A stretch of 17,398 bases of DNA from Bacteroidales bacterium (GTDB lineage: Bacteria; Bacteroidota; Bacteroidia; Bacteroidales; VadinHA17): positions 1-17,398 of the forward strand of contig JAUYBT010000061.1 in the NCBI GenBank assembly GCA_030692905.1, given 5' to 3'. The notes beneath the pieces are model-generated. The model had not been told where the DNA came from, did no database searches, and saw only the letters and a list, made by a program, of their open reading frames with translations. This document shows, in pieces, positions 1 through 7,123 of this stretch. Numbering within the stretch: position 1 is the stretch's first letter; each line of letters opens with the position of its first letter. The position numbers were made by a program, and so were the translations under genes.

Positions 1-582
1 ACGACTCATATAGCTGTAGCGATGGTTGCCGGTTTAATCCTTGCCTTTCCCGTTATACTCTGGGAATTCTGGAAATTCTTCAAACCCGCCCTTCGTTCCA
101 ATGAGGCAATGCATGCCAAAGGAGCTGTACTGGCAGCTTCATTACTTTTTTTCACAGGTGTTCTTTTCGGATATTATTTGCTTGCACCGCTTTCACTGCA
201 TTTTCTCAGGTCGTATGAAATCAGTCAGGAAGTTACCAATCAGATTAATATAAGGTCCTATATCGGTACTCTCACATCGATATGCCTGGCTACAGGACTT
301 GTTTTCGAACTTCCAATAATAGCTTTTTTCCTAACCAAGATCGGTTTGATTACACCCACATTCCTTAGAAAATACAGGAAACATGCTATTGTGGTTATAT
401 TTATTCTTGCGGCAATAATCACTCCTCCTGATGTCTTTTCGCAGACGCTTGTCTGTATTCCCCTCCTGATTCTTTATGAGGTAAGTATCGGTATTTCAGC
501 CAGGGTAATGAAGAAAAAGGAAAAACAGCGTAACGCTTTCATGGATGATGATTCCGCCAAAACTGAACCTGCCACTTCATAG
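1..582 (+). CDS. tatC: Sec-independent protein translocase TatC (5' truncated)
   Basis: TatC is the multi-spanning inner-membrane receptor of the twin-arginine translocase, which exports folded proteins carrying an RR signal peptide. The reading frame is open from base 1, so the N-terminal part lies outside the window; about 193 residues are visible, against roughly 250-280 for the family. Several hydrophobic membrane segments are seen, and the conserved block around bases 307-430 (FELPIIAFFLTKIGLITP, then RKYRKHAIVVIFILAAIITPPD) is diagnostic; it includes the F-E-x-P glutamate of the signal-peptide binding region. The C-terminal tail is charged and cytoplasmic (KKKEKQ, then DDD). The stop codon is 8 bases before lptB, so the two are probably co-transcribed. 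Any tatA/B gene would be outside the window. Confidence 0.95.
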   Translation, partial: TTHIAVAMVAGLILAFPVILWEFWKFFKPALRSNEAMHAKGAVLAASLLFFTGVLFGYYLLAPLSLHFLRSYEISQEVTNQINIRSYIGTLTSICLATGLVFELPIIAFFLTKIGLITPTFLRKYRKHAIVVIFILAAIITPPDVFSQTLVCIPLLILYEVSIGISARVMKKKEKQRNAFMDDDSAKTEPATS

Positions 583-590
583 TATCCAGA

Positions 591-1316
591 ATGAAACTAT
601 ACACTGAAAATCTTGTAAAAAAGTATCGCAGCAGGACAGTTGTTGACCATGTTTCTGTTGAGGTTGAACAAGGGGAGATTGTCGGGTTACTTGGTCCGAA
701 CGGTGCAGGTAAAACAACAACTTTTTACATGATAGTCGGTTTAATCAGACCAAGAGAGGGAAAGATATTTATGGATGATGAAGAAATAACTTCACTTCCT
801 GTTTATAAACGTGCAAGAAAAGGTATCGGATATCTTGCACAGGAAGCTTCAATATTCAGAAATATGCCTGTTGAAGACAATATCCGTGCAGTCCTCGAAA
901 TGTCGGGATTTCCAAAAGAGGAACAAAGAGAAAGACTTGAGACTCTTCTGAATGAATTTGGCCTTCAGAAGATCAGAAAAAATAAAGGCATCCAGCTTTC
1001 CGGTGGTGAAAGAAGACGCACCGAAATCGCAAGAGCACTTGCCCTTAAACCGAAATTCATTTTACTTGATGAACCCTTTGCCGGGGTTGATCCTATCGCC
1101 GTTGAAGATATCCAGGAGATTGTATCGAAATTAAGGGAGAAACAAATCGGTATTCTGATAACCGACCATAATGTTCATGAGACCCTTTCCATTACTGATC
1201 GTGCGTACCTTCTTTTCGAGGGACGCATCCTTAAATCGGGCACATCTGCACAACTGGCAGATGATGAGCATGTAAGAAAAGTCTATCTCGGAAAGAACTT
1301 TGAACTGCGCAGGTAA
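591..1316 (+). CDS. lptB: LPS export ABC transporter ATP-binding protein LptB
   Basis: This is the cytoplasmic ATPase that powers LptFG to extract lipopolysaccharide from the inner membrane and push it along the Lpt bridge. The 241-residue length is normal for LptB. All ABC motifs are visible: Walker A GPNGAGKTT (35-43), Q-loop Gln84 in YLAQEASIF, signature LSGGE (136-140), Walker B FILLDEP (156-162) with D-loop GVDP, and the switch His193 in TDHNV. The sequence RRRTEIARALA after the signature and the DEPFAGVDPIAVEDIQ block separate LptB from its close relatives, the branched-chain amino-acid ATPases. The ATG follows the tatC stop by 8 bases without a clear Shine-Dalgarno, normal for this phylum. 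Identification is by sequence motif; the lptFG/lptC partners are not in the window. Confidence 0.95.
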   Translation: MKLYTENLVKKYRSRTVVDHVSVEVEQGEIVGLLGPNGAGKTTTFYMIVGLIRPREGKIFMDDEEITSLPVYKRARKGIGYLAQEASIFRNMPVEDNIRAVLEMSGFPKEEQRERLETLLNEFGLQKIRKNKGIQLSGGERRRTEIARALALKPKFILLDEPFAGVDPIAVEDIQEIVSKLREKQIGILITDHNVHETLSITDRAYLLFEGRILKSGTSAQLADDEHVRKVYLGKNFELRR

Positions 1317-1323
1317 CATTCAA

Positions 1324-1354
1324 TTTGTTTTGATAATAATTTATTATACTTTTG
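1324..1354 (+). promoter_or_regulatory. Bacteroidota promoter of tRNA-Leu
   Basis: TTTG (1324-1327), 19 bases, then TACTTTTG (1347-1354) matches the Bacteroidota primary sigma consensus TTTG-N19-TAnnTTTG exactly. The expected start point, near 1360, is about 9 bases before the tRNA 5' end. It begins 7 bases after the lptB stop, so the tRNA is a separate unit. Confidence 0.8.
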
Positions 1355-1368
1355 CGGGGAATTTTATC

Positions 1369-1451
1369 GCGGATGTGTCGTAATTGGTAGCCGAGCAAGA
1401 CTTAGGATCTTGTGTCTTCGTGACGTGGGGGTTCGAGTCCCTTCATCCGCA
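1369..1451 (+). tRNA. tRNA-Leu (anticodon UAG)
   Basis: A class II tRNA decoding CUA and, by wobble, other CUN leucine codons. The acceptor stem gcggatg (1369-1375) pairs with catccgc (1444-1450), with discriminator A1451. The anticodon stem caaga/tcttg (1396-1400/1408-1412) encloses the loop CTTAGGA, with anticodon TAG at 1403-1405. A long variable arm (about 1413-1425, stem gtc/gac) is the hallmark of Leu/Ser/Tyr tRNAs, and the T loop is ttcgagt (1432-1438). The 3' CCA is not encoded (discriminator followed by CAA) and must be added after transcription. Confidence 0.95.
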
Positions 1452-1459
1452 CAAATGAC

Positions 1460-1505
1460 AAACCGCCCGTAACAATCTTTAATAGTGCGTTTTGGCGGTT
1501 TTTTA
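1460..1505 (+). terminator. Intrinsic terminator after tRNA-Leu
   Basis: aaaccgcc (1460-1467) pairs with ggcggttt (1494-1501) across a 26-base loop, and the 3' arm runs into a T-tract ending at 1504. It lies 8 bases after the tRNA and 25 bases before tig. No TAnnTTTG promoter was found between it and tig, so some read-through into tig is possible. Confidence 0.75.
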
Positions 1506-1529
1506 ACGATGCAATAAACAAGAATTAAA

Positions 1530-2879
1530 ATGAATATCACCAGAGAAAACATCGACGACCTGAATGCAGTGTTAAAAATTGAGATCAGGAAACCCGATTA
1601 TGAAGATAAGGTTGAAACCGTATTGAAGGATTACAGGAAAAAAGCAACAATAAAAGGATTTCGTCCGGGAATGGTTCCGATAGGCCTTGTAAAAAAAATG
1701 CACGGCAAAGCTGTCCAGATCGACGAGATCAACAAAATAGTAACAGAAACCATTCAAAAATATATTACTGACGAAAAGCTTGAAATCCTTGGTGATCCGA
1801 TTCCAAAAGCAGACGATCAGGAAAAGATTGATTTTGATACCCAGGAGGATTTTACCTTCTCATTTGAACTTGGACTGGCCCCGGTTATTGAACTGAAGCT
1901 AAGCAAAAAAAATAAAGTCAATCTGCATGAGATCATCATCGACGAAAAGATGAAGAGCGATTATCTTGATAATTACACCCGCCGTTACGGAGAGTTAAGA
2001 AAAGCTGACCTTACAGAAGATAAAGATGTGATTAAGGGTAAAATTGAAGCTGTTGATAAGAATGGCGATGTGATACCTGAAGGTCCTTCTGTAGAAGATA
2101 CCTCACTTGGTATTGACATCATAAAGGATAAAAAAATCAAAAAACAGTTTATCGGTAAAAGCCAGAACGATTCTATAGACTTCGACCTGAAAAAAGCTTT
2201 TCCAAACGATACTGAAGTAGCCGGGATATTACATAAAAAAAAGGAAGAGGTTGCTGAACTTGAGGGGAACTTCAGGTTTACGATCAATGAAATAAACCGT
2301 TTCCACCCTGCAGAATTAGGGAAAGAGCTTTTCGACAGGGTCTATGGTGAAGGAGTTGTGAATTCGGAAGCTGAATTCATGAAGAAGATCGAAGATGAGA
2401 TCGCAATAAACTTAAAACGTGAAAGCGATTTTAAACTGATGATGGATATTAAAAACCTCGCCATTGAAAAAACCGATTTTCAGATTCCTGAAGAGTTCCT
2501 GAAAAGATGGCTTCTTAAAGTCAATGAAAATACCACTGAGGTGCAGATCGAAAAAGAATTCGACAGTTTCAGGAAAGATCTTAAATGGCAGCTTATAAGG
2601 AACAAGGTCGCACGTGACAATGAAGTGAAGATCAGTGAGGAAGAGCTGCTGAAAGAAGCCGAAAACACAACCAGGTATCAGTTCCAGAAATATGGTCTGT
2701 TCTATGCTACCGACGAACAGATAAGCAATTATGCAAAAGAGACTCTTAAAAGAAAAGATGATGCAAAAAAAATTGCTGACAAGATACTTGAAGAAAAGGT
2801 TATTTTGCTTATGAAGGAACTTGTGAAGATTGAAAACGAGAGTGTCACAGTAGAGGAATTCAATAAGCTTTTTGAATAG
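1530..2879 (+). CDS. tig: Trigger factor (ribosome-associated chaperone)
   Basis: Trigger factor binds at the ribosome exit tunnel via L23 and shields nascent chains. At 449 residues it has the usual length. The N-terminal ribosome-docking domain holds the signature GFRPGMVP (43-50), which matches the family G-F-R-x-G-x-x-P loop. The middle region (about 150-255) corresponds to the FKBP-like peptidyl-prolyl isomerase domain but is too divergent for its active site to be assigned by eye, as is common in Bacteroidota. The C-terminal half (about 260-449) is highly charged and predicted helical, as expected for the chaperone arms. The ATG at 1530 follows the tRNA terminator. Placement directly before clpP-clpX is the widespread bacterial order and links folding with ClpXP degradation. 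Confidence 0.93.
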   Translation: MNITRENIDDLNAVLKIEIRKPDYEDKVETVLKDYRKKATIKGFRPGMVPIGLVKKMHGKAVQIDEINKIVTETIQKYITDEKLEILGDPIPKADDQEKIDFDTQEDFTFSFELGLAPVIELKLSKKNKVNLHEIIIDEKMKSDYLDNYTRRYGELRKADLTEDKDVIKGKIEAVDKNGDVIPEGPSVEDTSLGIDIIKDKKIKKQFIGKSQNDSIDFDLKKAFPNDTEVAGILHKKKEEVAELEGNFRFTINEINRFHPAELGKELFDRVYGEGVVNSEAEFMKKIEDEIAINLKRESDFKLMMDIKNLAIEKTDFQIPEEFLKRWLLKVNENTTEVQIEKEFDSFRKDLKWQLIRNKVARDNEVKISEEELLKEAENTTRYQFQKYGLFYATDEQISNYAKETLKRKDDAKKIADKILEEKVILLMKELVKIENESVTVEEFNKLFE

Positions 2880-2888
2880 TAATCAACG

Positions 2889-2923
2889 CATTGCGATGAT
2901 ATATTTTTATTTTACTATCTTTG
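2889..2923 (+). promoter_or_regulatory. clpP-clpX promoter
   Basis: TATCTTTG at 2916-2923 is a perfect TAnnTTTG -7 element; a weaker -33 match (cattg, 2889-2893) lies 22 bases upstream. The start point should fall near 2929, giving a leader of about 20 bases before the ATG at 2948. The element overlaps the TTG at 2921 that could otherwise be called as the clpP start, which argues against that start. Confidence 0.7.
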
Positions 2924-2947
2924 TTTGTTAATTTTAATCCTGAAAAT

Positions 2948-3625
2948 ATGAGTATTCTTGACGATTTTGGAAAATATGCAAAAAGCAAACGTGGAATCAG
3001 CAGCATGAACCTGCACAGGTACACCTCCATATATGGAAGCTATATATCACCTACAATTATTGAAGAGAGACAATTGAATGTGGCATCAATGGATGTTTTT
3101 TCACGGCTGATGATGGACAGGATTATTTTCCTGGGCCTGCCGATAGATGATTATGTAGCTAATATTATCCAGGCCCAGTTGCTTTATCTCGATTCATCTG
3201 ATCCCGGGAAAGATATTCAGATATATTTCAATACTCCTGGCGGATCAGTTAATGCCGGTCTGGGGATTTACGATACAATGCAGTATATCTCATCCGATAT
3301 TGCCACAATCTGTACCGGGATGGCAGCTTCAATGGGCGCTGTTCTCCTTACCGCCGGTAAAAAAGGAAAACGATCAGCTCTCAAACATTCCAGGATAATG
3401 ATTCACCAGCCCATGGGTGGTGCAGAAGGACATGCTTCTGATATGGAAATTACCGTACGTGAAATCGTAAAACTTAAGAGAGAACTCTACGAAATAATTG
3501 CATTCCATTCCGGAAATACGATTGAAAAAGTTGAAAAAGATTCTGACAGGGATTATTGGATGACATCTCAAGAGGCTAAAGACTATGGGATGATTGATGA
3601 GATTCTTCAGAAAACACAAAAATAG
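2948..3625 (+). CDS. clpP: ATP-dependent Clp protease proteolytic subunit ClpP
   Basis: ClpP is the tetradecameric serine peptidase that degrades substrates unfolded by ClpX. With the ATG at 2948 it has 225 residues. An in-frame TTG at 2921 would add nine residues, but it sits inside the promoter and is rejected. The catalytic triad is visible: Ser128 in TGMAASMG, His153 in MIHQP and Asp202 in DRDYWM. The oxyanion-hole NTPGGSVNAG (95-104) is intact. The N-terminal segment before ERQLNVAS is about 40 residues long and may be a propeptide, as in other ClpPs that self-process. clpX follows after 6 bases, so both are translated from one mRNA. Confidence 0.96.
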   Translation: MSILDDFGKYAKSKRGISSMNLHRYTSIYGSYISPTIIEERQLNVASMDVFSRLMMDRIIFLGLPIDDYVANIIQAQLLYLDSSDPGKDIQIYFNTPGGSVNAGLGIYDTMQYISSDIATICTGMAASMGAVLLTAGKKGKRSALKHSRIMIHQPMGGAEGHASDMEITVREIVKLKRELYEIIAFHSGNTIEKVEKDSDRDYWMTSQEAKDYGMIDEILQKTQK

Positions 3626-3631
3626 TCTGAC

Positions 3632-4846
3632 ATGGATAAATGTTCATTTTGCGGCAGAACAAAGAAAGAGGCCAATATGCTTGTTGCCGGCCTCGAGGGC
3701 CATATTTGTGACCACTGTATTGAGCAGGCTCACAGCATAATGAACGAAGAACTTGGTAATAAAAAGAATATTGCATTTGACAGTATTAATCTTCTTAAGC
3801 CTACCGAAATCAAGAATTTTCTCGACCAGTATGTTATTGGTCAGGATATGGCAAAGAAGATAATCTCAGTAGCTGTTTATAATCACTACAAAAGGCTGAT
3901 GCAAAAGCCTGATGCCGAGGATATTGAGATTGAAAAATCAAACATTATACTTGTTGGTGAAACAGGAACAGGAAAGACCCTTCTGGCAAGAACAGTTGCA
4001 AAAATGCTGCACGTCCCTTTCACAATTGTCGATGCAACTGTCCTTACTGAAGCAGGATATGTCGGTGAAGACATTGAAAGTCTTTTGACCAGACTGCTCC
4101 AAAATGCAGATTATGATGTTAAAGCAGCTGAAAAAGGTATCGTTTTTATTGATGAGATCGACAAAATTGCAAGGAAAGGTGACAATCCTTCAATAACCCG
4201 CGATGTCTCAGGCGAGGGTGTGCAACAAGGACTTCTGAAATTGCTCGAAGGCTCAATAGTTAATGTTCCGCCACAGGGTGGACGTAAACACCCTGAACAA
4301 AAAATGATCCCTGTCGATACAAAAAATATCCTGTTTATCTGTGGAGGCGCTTTTGAGGGTATCCAAAAGAAAATTGCACAGCGCCTAAATACTCAGATTA
4401 TTGGTTTCGGTGCTTCAAAAATAAGGGATAAAGTAGACAAAGATAACCTGCTTCAATATATAGCTCCACAGGATCTCAGAGCTTACGGGCTCATACCGGA
4501 AATAATTGGTAGACTGCCAGTTCTGACCCATCTTAATCGTCTTGACAGGACAGCACTTAGAGCAATCCTTACAGAACCAAAGAACGCATTGGTGAAACAA
4601 TATATTAAGCTGTTCAGGATGGATAATATTGATCTAACATTTGCCGAAGGTGTTCTTGATTATATTGTTGATAAAGCAATTGAATTCAAACTCGGAGCGC
4701 GCGGACTGAGATCGATTTGCGAGACCATCATGCTGGATGCGATGTTCGAAATGCCATCTGCTGACACAAATGAGCTTGAAATATCGATCGACTATGCAAG
4801 CCTCAAACTTGAAAGAATAAACCTGAAAATTCTGAAAGCATCATAA
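3632..4846 (+). CDS. clpX: ATP-dependent Clp protease ATP-binding subunit ClpX
   Basis: ClpX is the hexameric AAA+ unfoldase that recognises tagged proteins and feeds them into ClpP. At 404 residues it has near-standard length. The N-terminal zinc-binding domain shows C4-x2-C7 and C26-x2-C29. The AAA+ core has Walker A GETGTGKT (109-116), pore loop GYVG (142-145), Walker B VFIDEID (171-177), the RKH loop GGRKHP (about 217-221) for substrate entry, IGFG (257-260), the ClpP-docking loop characteristic of ClpX, and sensor-2 GARGLR (355-360). All key residues are present. It lies 6 bases behind clpP and ends at the hairpin shared with the converging folA operon. Confidence 0.97.
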   Translation: MDKCSFCGRTKKEANMLVAGLEGHICDHCIEQAHSIMNEELGNKKNIAFDSINLLKPTEIKNFLDQYVIGQDMAKKIISVAVYNHYKRLMQKPDAEDIEIEKSNIILVGETGTGKTLLARTVAKMLHVPFTIVDATVLTEAGYVGEDIESLLTRLLQNADYDVKAAEKGIVFIDEIDKIARKGDNPSITRDVSGEGVQQGLLKLLEGSIVNVPPQGGRKHPEQKMIPVDTKNILFICGGAFEGIQKKIAQRLNTQIIGFGASKIRDKVDKDNLLQYIAPQDLRAYGLIPEIIGRLPVLTHLNRLDRTALRAILTEPKNALVKQYIKLFRMDNIDLTFAEGVLDYIVDKAIEFKLGARGLRSICETIMLDAMFEMPSADTNELEISIDYASLKLERINLKILKAS

Positions 4847-4875
4847 AAAAAGAGAGGCTGCCAGTTGCAGCCTCT
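4845..4875 (-). terminator. Terminator between clpX and folA (best on minus strand)
   Basis: A perfect 9-bp stem agaggctgc/gcagcctct (4853-4861/4867-4875) has a 5-base loop cagtt. Read on the minus strand it starts 5 bases after the folA stop and is followed by seven Ts (4851-4845), a classic intrinsic terminator for the bfn-thyA-folA operon. On the plus strand the stem follows the clpX stop by 6 bases but has no good T-tract; it may still stabilise the clpX 3' end. Confidence 0.85.
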
Positions 4876-4880
4876 AATCC

Positions 4881-5378
4881 TTACCTGATTTTATTTCTTC
4901 TTTCGTATATTACATATGTATAGGAAATACTATAGTTTTCGCTGGTCTTAAACTCCTCCTTTTCAACAACTTCCCAAATATTAAGGTCAATCTCAGGGAA
5001 ATAGACATCGGCCGGAGCCTTTCTATGAACATGCGTGATATAAAGACGGTCTGTTATAGGCATAAACTGCCGGTACACACTCCCGCCTCCTATAACGAAT
5101 ATTTCTTCTTCCTTTTCACATTTACTCAGTGCGTCTTCGATTGAGTATGCAGTCACAGAACAATCTATACATTCATGCGGGACATCAGTAAGTACAATAT
5201 TTTTTCGTCCGGGGAGCGGCCTCCGGGGTAATGATTCCCAGGTTTTTTTCCCCATGATAACTGTATTCCCAGTAGTAAGCCTTTTAAATCTCTTCAGATC
5301 TTCAGAAATGTGCCATAAAAGTTCATTATCCTTACCTATACCCCAATCTTCGGAAACAGCAACAATAATTGAAATCAT
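4881..5378 (-). CDS. folA: Dihydrofolate reductase
   Basis: This enzyme reduces dihydrofolate to tetrahydrofolate with NADPH, regenerating the cofactor consumed by the adjacent ThyA. At 165 residues it has normal length. Visible motifs are the N-terminal MISIIVAV strand, the Met20-loop equivalent GIGKDNELLWH, the catalytic acid Asp27 in HISEDLKRFK, the NADPH-binding MGKKTWESL (42-50), PLPGRKN with the folate-contacting Arg, and the glycine turn FVIGGGSVYRQ. It is the last gene of the minus-strand operon, 10 bases after the thyA stop, and is followed at once by a terminator. Resistance substitutions cannot be judged from sequence alone. Confidence 0.96.
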   Translation of the reverse strand: MISIIVAVSEDWGIGKDNELLWHISEDLKRFKRLTTGNTVIMGKKTWESLPRRPLPGRKNIVLTDVPHECIDCSVTAYSIEDALSKCEKEEEIFVIGGGSVYRQFMPITDRLYITHVHRKAPADVYFPEIDLNIWEVVEKEEFKTSENYSISYTYVIYERRNKIR

Positions 5379-5388
5379 ACCTTATATA

Positions 5389-6183
5389 TTATACAGAAAT
5401 ATCACCTTTAATATGAGGATGTGCAACATAATCTGTCAGGGCAAAATCATCATACCTGAACTTCAGAATATCAGTTACAGCGGGGTTAATTACCATTTTG
5501 GGCAACTGATATGGTTCACGGGTGAGCTGGAGCTTAACCTGATCAAGATGGTTAAGGTAAATATGAGCATCACCTAATGTATGAACGAAATCCCCCTGTC
5601 TCAGGCCTGTTGCCTGCGCAATCATAAGTGTAAGAAGGGAATAGGACGCAATATTAAACGGTACTCCAAGAAAAATATCAGCACTTCTCTGATAAAGCTG
5701 GCATGATAATCTCCCTTCTGCAACGTAAAACTGGAACATAATATGACATGGAGGAAGAGCCATTTTGTTTAATTCACCTACATTCCAGGCACTAACAATA
5801 TGGCGGCGCGAGTCTGGTGATTTTTTGATAGCACTTATAACATTTAACAGCTGATCAATCTTTTTTCCTCCGCCGGCCGGCCATGACCTCCACTGGCATC
5901 CGTAAACAGGTCCAAGGTTCCCGTCTTTATCAGCCCATTCGTTCCATATCTTCACTCCATTATCGTTCAGGTATCTGGTATTTGTATCTCCCGAAATAAA
6001 CCAGAGTAATTCATGAATAATAGACTTAAGATGGAGCTTTTTTGTTGTCAGAAGAGGAAATCCTTCTTTAAGGTTGAATCTCATTTGATAGCCAAATACG
6101 CTTATCGTTCCGGTGCCGGTCCTGTCCGTTTTTTTAGTCCCGGTTTTTATTACATGATCAAGAAGATCAAGATATTGCCTCAT
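5389..6183 (-). CDS. thyA: Thymidylate synthase (ThyA type)
   Basis: ThyA methylates dUMP to dTMP using methylene-tetrahydrofolate and yields dihydrofolate, the substrate of the next gene. The 264-residue length and residue numbering match the E. coli enzyme: the catalytic nucleophile Cys146 lies in ALPPCHIMFQF, phosphate-binding arginines in DRTGTGT (20-26) and SRRHIVSAWN (125-134), and the dUMP/folate block QRSADIFLGVPFNIASY is intact. The start ATG at 6183 follows the bfn stop by only 5 bases, so translational coupling is likely. The classical folate-dependent ThyA, not the flavin-dependent ThyX, is therefore used here. Confidence 0.97.
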   Translation of the reverse strand: MRQYLDLLDHVIKTGTKKTDRTGTGTISVFGYQMRFNLKEGFPLLTTKKLHLKSIIHELLWFISGDTNTRYLNDNGVKIWNEWADKDGNLGPVYGCQWRSWPAGGGKKIDQLLNVISAIKKSPDSRRHIVSAWNVGELNKMALPPCHIMFQFYVAEGRLSCQLYQRSADIFLGVPFNIASYSLLTLMIAQATGLRQGDFVHTLGDAHIYLNHLDQVKLQLTREPYQLPKMVINPAVTDILKFRYDDFALTDYVAHPHIKGDISV

Positions 6184-6188
6184 CCCAG

Positions 6189-6782
6189 TTATTTAGATTT
6201 TTTTCTTTTCTCAATCTCATCCCTTATAGCTGCAGCGCGCTCATAATCTTCAGTCTTGACAGATTCATCTATCATTTTATAGAGTTCCTCATCCGAATAT
6301 GAATCATATTTGGTGCTTTCCGGTTCAAATAAACTGTCAATCTCATTGGCTGTAGATAACCCGACTTCAGTGGGATTGATTGTTATTCCAGCTTTTTCCA
6401 GGATGTCTTCAGTGATAAATATCGGACAGCCGAATCTCAATGCAAGCGCAACAGCATCGGATGTTCTGCTGTCGATAGAATATTCCTTTTCTCCATTGTT
6501 GCAAACAAGCTTTGAAAAGAAAACTCCCTCTTCAAGTTTATAGATCATGACTTCGCTAACAAAAATATTAAACTCATCTGCAAATTTTTTGAAAAGGTCA
6601 TGAGTCAGGGGACGTGGCGGATCGAGATTTTCAAGCTTTATCACGATTGCCTGTGCTTCAAACCCCCCGATAATAATAGGGATCCTTCTCTCTCCGTTTT
6701 CTTCAATCAATATCAACGCATAAGCTCCAGATTGAGTCTGACTGTAAGATATGCCCATCACTTTTAGCTTTACTCTCTTCAT
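6189..6782 (-). CDS. Bifunctional nuclease (DUF151/BFN) with C-terminal UVR motif
   Basis: A 197-residue protein of the DUF151 family, which in plants and some bacteria is described as a bifunctional DNase/RNase; the bacterial role is poorly defined. The DUF151 core spans about residues 3-135, with family blocks IPIIIGGFEAQAI (34-46), RPLTHDL (57-63) and IDSRTSDAVALALR (103-116). A linker leads to a UvrB/UvrC-type UVR helical hairpin (about 162-195: DEELYKMIDESVKTEDYERA), a protein-interaction module also seen in UvrB, ClpC and McsA. It is the first gene of the operon with thyA and folA and has its own -7 element. The context suggests a link to DNA or nucleotide metabolism, but that is inference. 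Confidence 0.88.
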   Translation of the reverse strand: MKRVKLKVMGISYSQTQSGAYALILIEENGERRIPIIIGGFEAQAIVIKLENLDPPRPLTHDLFKKFADEFNIFVSEVMIYKLEEGVFFSKLVCNNGEKEYSIDSRTSDAVALALRFGCPIFITEDILEKAGITINPTEVGLSTANEIDSLFEPESTKYDSYSDEELYKMIDESVKTEDYERAAAIRDEIEKRKKSK

Positions 6783-6832
6783 ATCAATTATTTATGCGCC
6801 AGATGAATAACCGGTTTTTTTATTGCATCTGA

Positions 6833-6840
6833 CAAATATA
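6833..6840 (-). promoter_or_regulatory. -7 element of the bfn-thyA-folA operon
   Basis: CAAATATA on the plus strand reads TATATTTG on the minus strand, a TAnnTTTG -7 match. Transcription would start near 6827, about 45 bases before the bfn ATG. No convincing -33 TTTG is seen at the right distance, so the promoter may be weak or activator-dependent. Confidence 0.55.
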
Positions 6841-7000
6841 AATATATTAGCACTAACACTAAGATTAACTATATCCTTTTTTATCAACATCCTGACAATA
6901 AAATCAGCATCTTTGAATATATAACTTTAGAAGGAAATTAACCCTTTTAATCATTCTGATCTGTGATTTACATCTCCCATTAAAAAATTCACTGTATTGG

Positions 7001-7030
7001 TTTGTAAATAATCTAATTTGTATATCTTTG
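7001..7030 (+). promoter_or_regulatory. rplU-rpmA promoter
   Basis: TTTG (7001-7004), 18 bases, then TATCTTTG (7023-7030) is a near-perfect Bacteroidota promoter, as expected for a highly expressed ribosomal-protein operon. Transcription should start near 7036, leaving a leader of about 88 bases before the rplU ATG. Confidence 0.8.
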
Positions 7031-7049
7031 CAGTCCAATTTTGAATAAA

Positions 7050-7102
7050 TCCGCAGGGGCAACTGAAGTTATATGATCACAGGATTATATACGCCTCACG
7101 GA
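7050..7102 (+). promoter_or_regulatory. Foldable rplU 5' leader (candidate autoregulatory structure)
   Basis: Three nested helices can form in the mRNA leader: tccg/cgga (7050-7053/7099-7102), ggggc/gcctc (7056-7060/7093-7097, one G-U) and tatat/atata (7070-7074/7087-7091). The outer two helices are separated by a small internal loop. The structure ends 21 bases before the ATG. L21 leaders are known to regulate their operon in Firmicutes; whether this is an equivalent element is inference from position and pairing only. Confidence 0.35.
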
Positions 7103-7123
7103 GTAACGTAAAAAAGATAAAAG

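Larger units (their letters stand above)
6783..7123. other. 341-base divergent intergenic region between bfn and rplU
   Basis: This AT-rich region carries a minus-strand -7 element for bfn near its left end and a strong plus-strand promoter plus a foldable leader for rplU near its right end. The roughly 150 bases between about 6850 and 7000 show no ORF, RNA gene or repeat I can support. Confidence 0.7.

Noticed and set aside
2921..2947. TTG start extending ClpP by nine residues
   Set aside because: The TTG overlaps the -7 element TATCTTTG (2916-2923), so it would be at or before the transcription start. The ATG at 2948 fits.
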